Source of the DNA: an uncultured Clostridia bacterium
Lineage (GTDB): Bacteria > Bacillota > Clostridia > Christensenellales > CAG-138
Assembly: GCA_937900325.1 (NCBI GenBank)
Contig: CALCEX010000245.1
Coordinates: 1 to 23,903, forward strand
Length of the DNA stretch: 23,903 bases
Reading direction: 5' to 3'
Shown: piece after piece, positions 21,299-23,903 of the stretch
How the letters are laid out: every line of letters starts with the position of its first letter
Numbering within the stretch: the first letter of the stretch is position 1
Made by a program: the position numbers and the translations under genes
The notes under the pieces: model-generated
What the model was told of the DNA's origin: nothing
Database searches by the model: none
Seen by the model: only the letters and a program-made list of their open reading frames with translations

Positions 21299-22030
21299 AT
21301 GGAAAACCTGCACAAAGGCCACCGGAAAAGGCTGAGGCAAAGCTACATCCAAAACGGCCCGGACGGCATGCACGAGCATCAGCTGCTGGAGCTTTTGCTC
21401 ACCTACGCCATTCCACGGCAGGATACAAATCCCATCGCCCACAGGCTGCTGGATAAGGATGCCTTCGGATCGCTTTACGAGGTGCTCAATGCCGGCCCGA
21501 AGGAGCTTATGGCTGCGGAGGGCATAGGCGAAAGCGCCGCTGTGCTGTTATCGCTGGTGGGGGCCATGTGCAGGCGGACGAAGCCCGGGAGCCTGGCGGC
21601 CGAGAAGAAAAAGCTCAATACGCCGGACGCTGCAATGCGCTACTGCAAAGGCCTGCCGTTCAATGATACCAATGAAAGCATGTACATGGTGTGCCTCGAT
21701 AAAAATTACAGGATACTGCATACCCAGCTTCTCGGCACAGGCACACCGGGCGAAGTGACGGTATACCCGAGGGCCGTGGTGGAATGCGCCGTAAGGTACG
21801 GAGCGCAGAACATCATAGTATGCCACAACCACCCTTCGGGGGATCTGCGCCCCTCGGTGGACGACTGCGAAACCACGGCGAAGATAATAAACGCCGTCTC
21901 CTCCATAGGAATAGGCTTCAGCGACCATGTGATAGTGGGCGGAGATAACGCCTTCAGCATGTTCCGCGAATCCGGGCTGAACGTAAAGGCAGAAGAATCT
22001 ACCGCCAGGGCGGCGGAAGGAAAGGAATAG
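21299..22030 (+). CDS. radC: RadC family JAMM/MPN protein
   Basis: This 243-residue protein has an N-terminal helix-hairpin-helix region (about 25-95, LELLLTYAIPRQDTNPIAHRLL and MAAEGIGESAAVLL) and a C-terminal JAMM metalloprotease-like domain (about 105-230). The metal motif is HNHPSGDLRPSVDD with His176, His178 and Asp189, and Glu152 in PGEVTVYPR is the likely catalytic acid. RadC was named as a DNA-repair protein, but its actual activity is unresolved. The start is the ATG at 21299 behind AAGGAG. The frame is open 49 codons upstream, but that crosses the promoter. It ends in TAG and the mutase gene begins 5 bases later. Confidence 0.92.
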   Translation: MENLHKGHRKRLRQSYIQNGPDGMHEHQLLELLLTYAIPRQDTNPIAHRLLDKDAFGSLYEVLNAGPKELMAAEGIGESAAVLLSLVGAMCRRTKPGSLAAEKKKLNTPDAAMRYCKGLPFNDTNESMYMVCLDKNYRILHTQLLGTGTPGEVTVYPRAVVECAVRYGAQNIIVCHNHPSGDLRPSVDDCETTAKIINAVSSIGIGFSDHVIVGGDNAFSMFRESGLNVKAEESTARAAEGKE

Positions 22031-22035
22031 GTTTT

Positions 22036-23766
22036 ATGGATTACAAAGAAAATTATAAGCGCTGGCTCGAAGAAAAGAGCCTCGATCCGAAGCTGCGCGC
22101 CGAGCTTGAGGCCATAGCGGATGCCCCAAAGGAGCAGGAGGAGAGATTTTACACAGAACTGGAGTTCGGTACGGCGGGCCTTAGGGGAGTGATAGGCGCC
22201 GGTACCAACCGCATGAATATATACGTGGTAAGGCGCGCCACACAGGGCCTTGCGGATTACCTGAATACCTTCCCGGACGGGGCGGAGAGAGGCGTGGCAA
22301 TAGCCTATGATTCAAGGCATATGTCCGACGTATTCGCAAAGGAGACGGCGCTGGTCCTTGCCAAAAACGGAATAAAGGCGTATCTTTACAGCACGCTGCA
22401 CTCCGTGCCGCAGCTTTCCTTTACGGTGCTGCACCTCGGCTGCATGGCGGGCGTGGTAATAACCGCCAGCCACAATCCTCCCGAGTATAACGGCTATAAG
22501 GTATACTGGCAGCACGGAGGGCAGGCCGGCCCGGAGCAAGCGGCGGAGATACTCGGATATATCCGGAAGGCGGATTACTTTACGGTAAAGCCCATGGAGG
22601 AAAGCGCGGCGCTTAAAGCCGGCCTTCTCAATATGATAGGCAAAGAGGTGGACGAAGCCTATTATAAGGCCACGATGTCGCTGCGCCTTGCCCCGGAGGT
22701 CACGGAGCGGCACGGCGCGGAAATGAGGATAGTCTATACTCCTCTCCATGGCTCCGGCAATGTGCCGGTGCGGGAAATACTCAAACGCATAGGCCTGAGC
22801 AATATTGCGGTGGTAAAAGAGCAGGAAGCCCCGGATGGAAGCTTCCCGACGGTGAAGGCCCCCAACCCGGAGGATCCCAATGCATTTACTCTGGCCTTCG
22901 ATCTGGCAAATAAAGAGGGGGCGGATCTTATACTCGGCACCGACCCGGATTCCGACAGACTGGGCGCCGCTGTGCGCAGGAGGGACGGCAGCTTCCAGGT
23001 GCTTACGGGCAACCAGATAGGAAGCATACTTATACACTATATACTTTCTACCCGCAGCGAGCGCGGGACTCTGCCGAAAAACGGCCTCGTGGTGAGGTCC
23101 ATAGTCAGCACCCGCATGGCGGACGCCATCTGCGCTTATTACGGCGTTGAGCTTCGGGAGGTGCTTACGGGCTTCAGGTTCATATCGGAGCAGATAGCCG
23201 AAAGCCTTGAGACAAAGGAACATACCTTCCTGTTCGGCTTTGAGGAGAGCTATGGCTTCCTTTCCGGCTGCTTCTCAAGAGATAAGGACGCAATATGCGC
23301 GGCCATGCTGCTTTCCGAGGCGGCTGCGGTATACTCGCTTCAGGGCAGGAACCTTTATGATGTGCTTCAGGAGATGTACGCGAAATACGGCTTCTACGGC
23401 GAGGCTGTAAAATCCTACACGCTGAAGGGCAAGGAGGGCCTTGAAAAGATCGCGGGCGCCATGAAGGCGCTCAGGGCGGACAGAATAGCCGAATTCGGCG
23501 GGGTAAGGGTAGTAAAGTCGGAGGATATACAGACCGGGACGATAACCTATCCGGATGGACGGGAGGAAAAATGCCCGCTGCCGAGTTCTAATGTGCTGCG
23601 CTATTCCATCGAAGGGGACGGCTGGCTCTGCGTGCGCCCATCCGGCACCGAGCCCAAGCTGAAACTGTATATTGGCGCAAAAGGCGGCAGCGAGGCCGAA
23701 CTCAGGGCGGAGCTTGGCAGGCTGATGACGGCGGCAGACGGAATGATATCCGAGCTGCTGAAGTAA
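22036..23766 (+). CDS. Phospho-sugar mutase (phosphoglucomutase/phosphomannomutase)
   Basis: This 576-residue alpha-D-phosphohexomutase interconverts hexose 1- and 6-phosphates, feeding glycogen and cell-envelope sugars. It has all four family sites in order: phospho-serine loop TASHNP (Ser145), metal-binding GTDPDSDR (Asp303, Asp305, Asp307), sugar-binding GFEESYG (401-407) and phosphate-binding RPSGTEPK (534-541). Its length matches the PgcA-like class of Firmicutes, which is longer than GlmM (about 450). Glucose versus mannose preference is not readable. It is probably co-transcribed with radC (5-base gap) and ends at a strong hairpin. Confidence 0.93.
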   Translation: MDYKENYKRWLEEKSLDPKLRAELEAIADAPKEQEERFYTELEFGTAGLRGVIGAGTNRMNIYVVRRATQGLADYLNTFPDGAERGVAIAYDSRHMSDVFAKETALVLAKNGIKAYLYSTLHSVPQLSFTVLHLGCMAGVVITASHNPPEYNGYKVYWQHGGQAGPEQAAEILGYIRKADYFTVKPMEESAALKAGLLNMIGKEVDEAYYKATMSLRLAPEVTERHGAEMRIVYTPLHGSGNVPVREILKRIGLSNIAVVKEQEAPDGSFPTVKAPNPEDPNAFTLAFDLANKEGADLILGTDPDSDRLGAAVRRRDGSFQVLTGNQIGSILIHYILSTRSERGTLPKNGLVVRSIVSTRMADAICAYYGVELREVLTGFRFISEQIAESLETKEHTFLFGFEESYGFLSGCFSRDKDAICAAMLLSEAAAVYSLQGRNLYDVLQEMYAKYGFYGEAVKSYTLKGKEGLEKIAGAMKALRADRIAEFGGVRVVKSEDIQTGTITYPDGREEKCPLPSSNVLRYSIEGDGWLCVRPSGTEPKLKLYIGAKGGSEAELRAELGRLMTAADGMISELLK

Positions 23767-23802
23767 AACGGTATAGCCTGCTATGAACTTTTTATATCCG
23801 TA

Positions 23803-23836
23803 AAAGCCCGATAAAGCCTGTGCTTTATCGGGCTTT
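23803..23836 (+). terminator. Terminator after the phospho-sugar mutase gene
   Basis: AAAGCCCGATAAAGC (23803-23817) pairs perfectly over 15 bases with GCTTTATCGGGCTTT (23822-23836) around CTGT. The trailing T-run is short, but the stem is long and correctly placed 37 bases after the stop. Confidence 0.75.
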
Positions 23837-23869
23837 AAAAAATTCTTTAAACTTTTTTTATAAAAAGCG

Positions 23870-23898
23870 TTGACAAAGGGGGAAAGGTTTGCTAAGAT
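23870..23898 (+). promoter_or_regulatory. Strong sigma70 promoter pointing out of the window
   Basis: TTGACA (23870-23875) and TAAGAT (23893-23898) are separated by 17 bases. An A/T-rich run (23833-23866) precedes them, like an UP element. The gene it drives lies beyond the right edge. Confidence 0.78.
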
Positions 23899-23903
23899 AT
23901 ACA

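Noticed and set aside
1..23903. Reassignment of TAG to a sense codon in this organism
   Set aside because: Three apparently intact genes (znuC, znuB, radC) terminate at TAG at their normal family length.

Overview
The window looks like a chromosomal segment of a strictly anaerobic, moderately GC-rich Clostridia-type Firmicute (Bacillota), probably an uncultured gut lineage. The basis is a class III (glycyl-radical) ribonucleotide reductase, a C_GCAxxG_C_C protein, a YitT transporter, a PepV-type dipeptidase, BmrCD/TM287-288-like exporters, and strong GGAGG ribosome binding sites. Isoleucine is written mostly as ATA although coding DNA is GC-rich. No rRNA, tRNA, CRISPR array, phage or insertion sequence was found. 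Gene density is high and no gene-free stretch exceeds about 260 bases.

Layout. 1-2155 (+): the 3' part of a PepV-like dipeptidase, a terminator, a YitT/DUF2179 membrane protein, and a terminator shared with the convergent nrdD. 9588-2159 (-): read in transcription order, a TlpA-like thioredoxin lipoprotein, a Fur/Zur-family repressor, znuA, znuC and znuB (zinc uptake), a C_GCAxxG_C_C protein, nrdG, and nrdD with a redoxin domain fused to its C-terminus. The zur promoter carries a perfect 9-5-9 inverted repeat. The nrdD promoter carries two NrdR-box-like sites.

9746-17697 (+): a probable MarR-controlled export operon with a consensus promoter and an overlapping operator. It holds marR, a heterodimeric ABC exporter (two half-transporters, one with a degenerate ATP site), a MacA/HlyD-like adaptor, a MacB-type ATPase interrupted by an in-frame amber codon, and a MacB/FtsX-like permease. 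18920-17742 (-): a CofE-like protein of unknown role. 19175-20410 (+): a membrane-anchored NlpC/P60 peptidoglycan hydrolase. 21058-20480 (-): xanthine phosphoribosyltransferase. 21299-23766 (+): radC, then a phosphohexomutase and a terminator. A strong promoter at the right edge points out of the window.

How the genes work together. The minus-strand block joins zinc acquisition under its own sensor to anaerobic dNTP synthesis and thiol redox proteins. The plus-strand block is a drug or peptide efflux module whose second transporter appears disabled by one nonsense codon. The points most worth following are that amber codon, the NrdD-redoxin fusion with its own NrdR-type promoter, the unusual Zur operator, and the orphan CofE-like gene.
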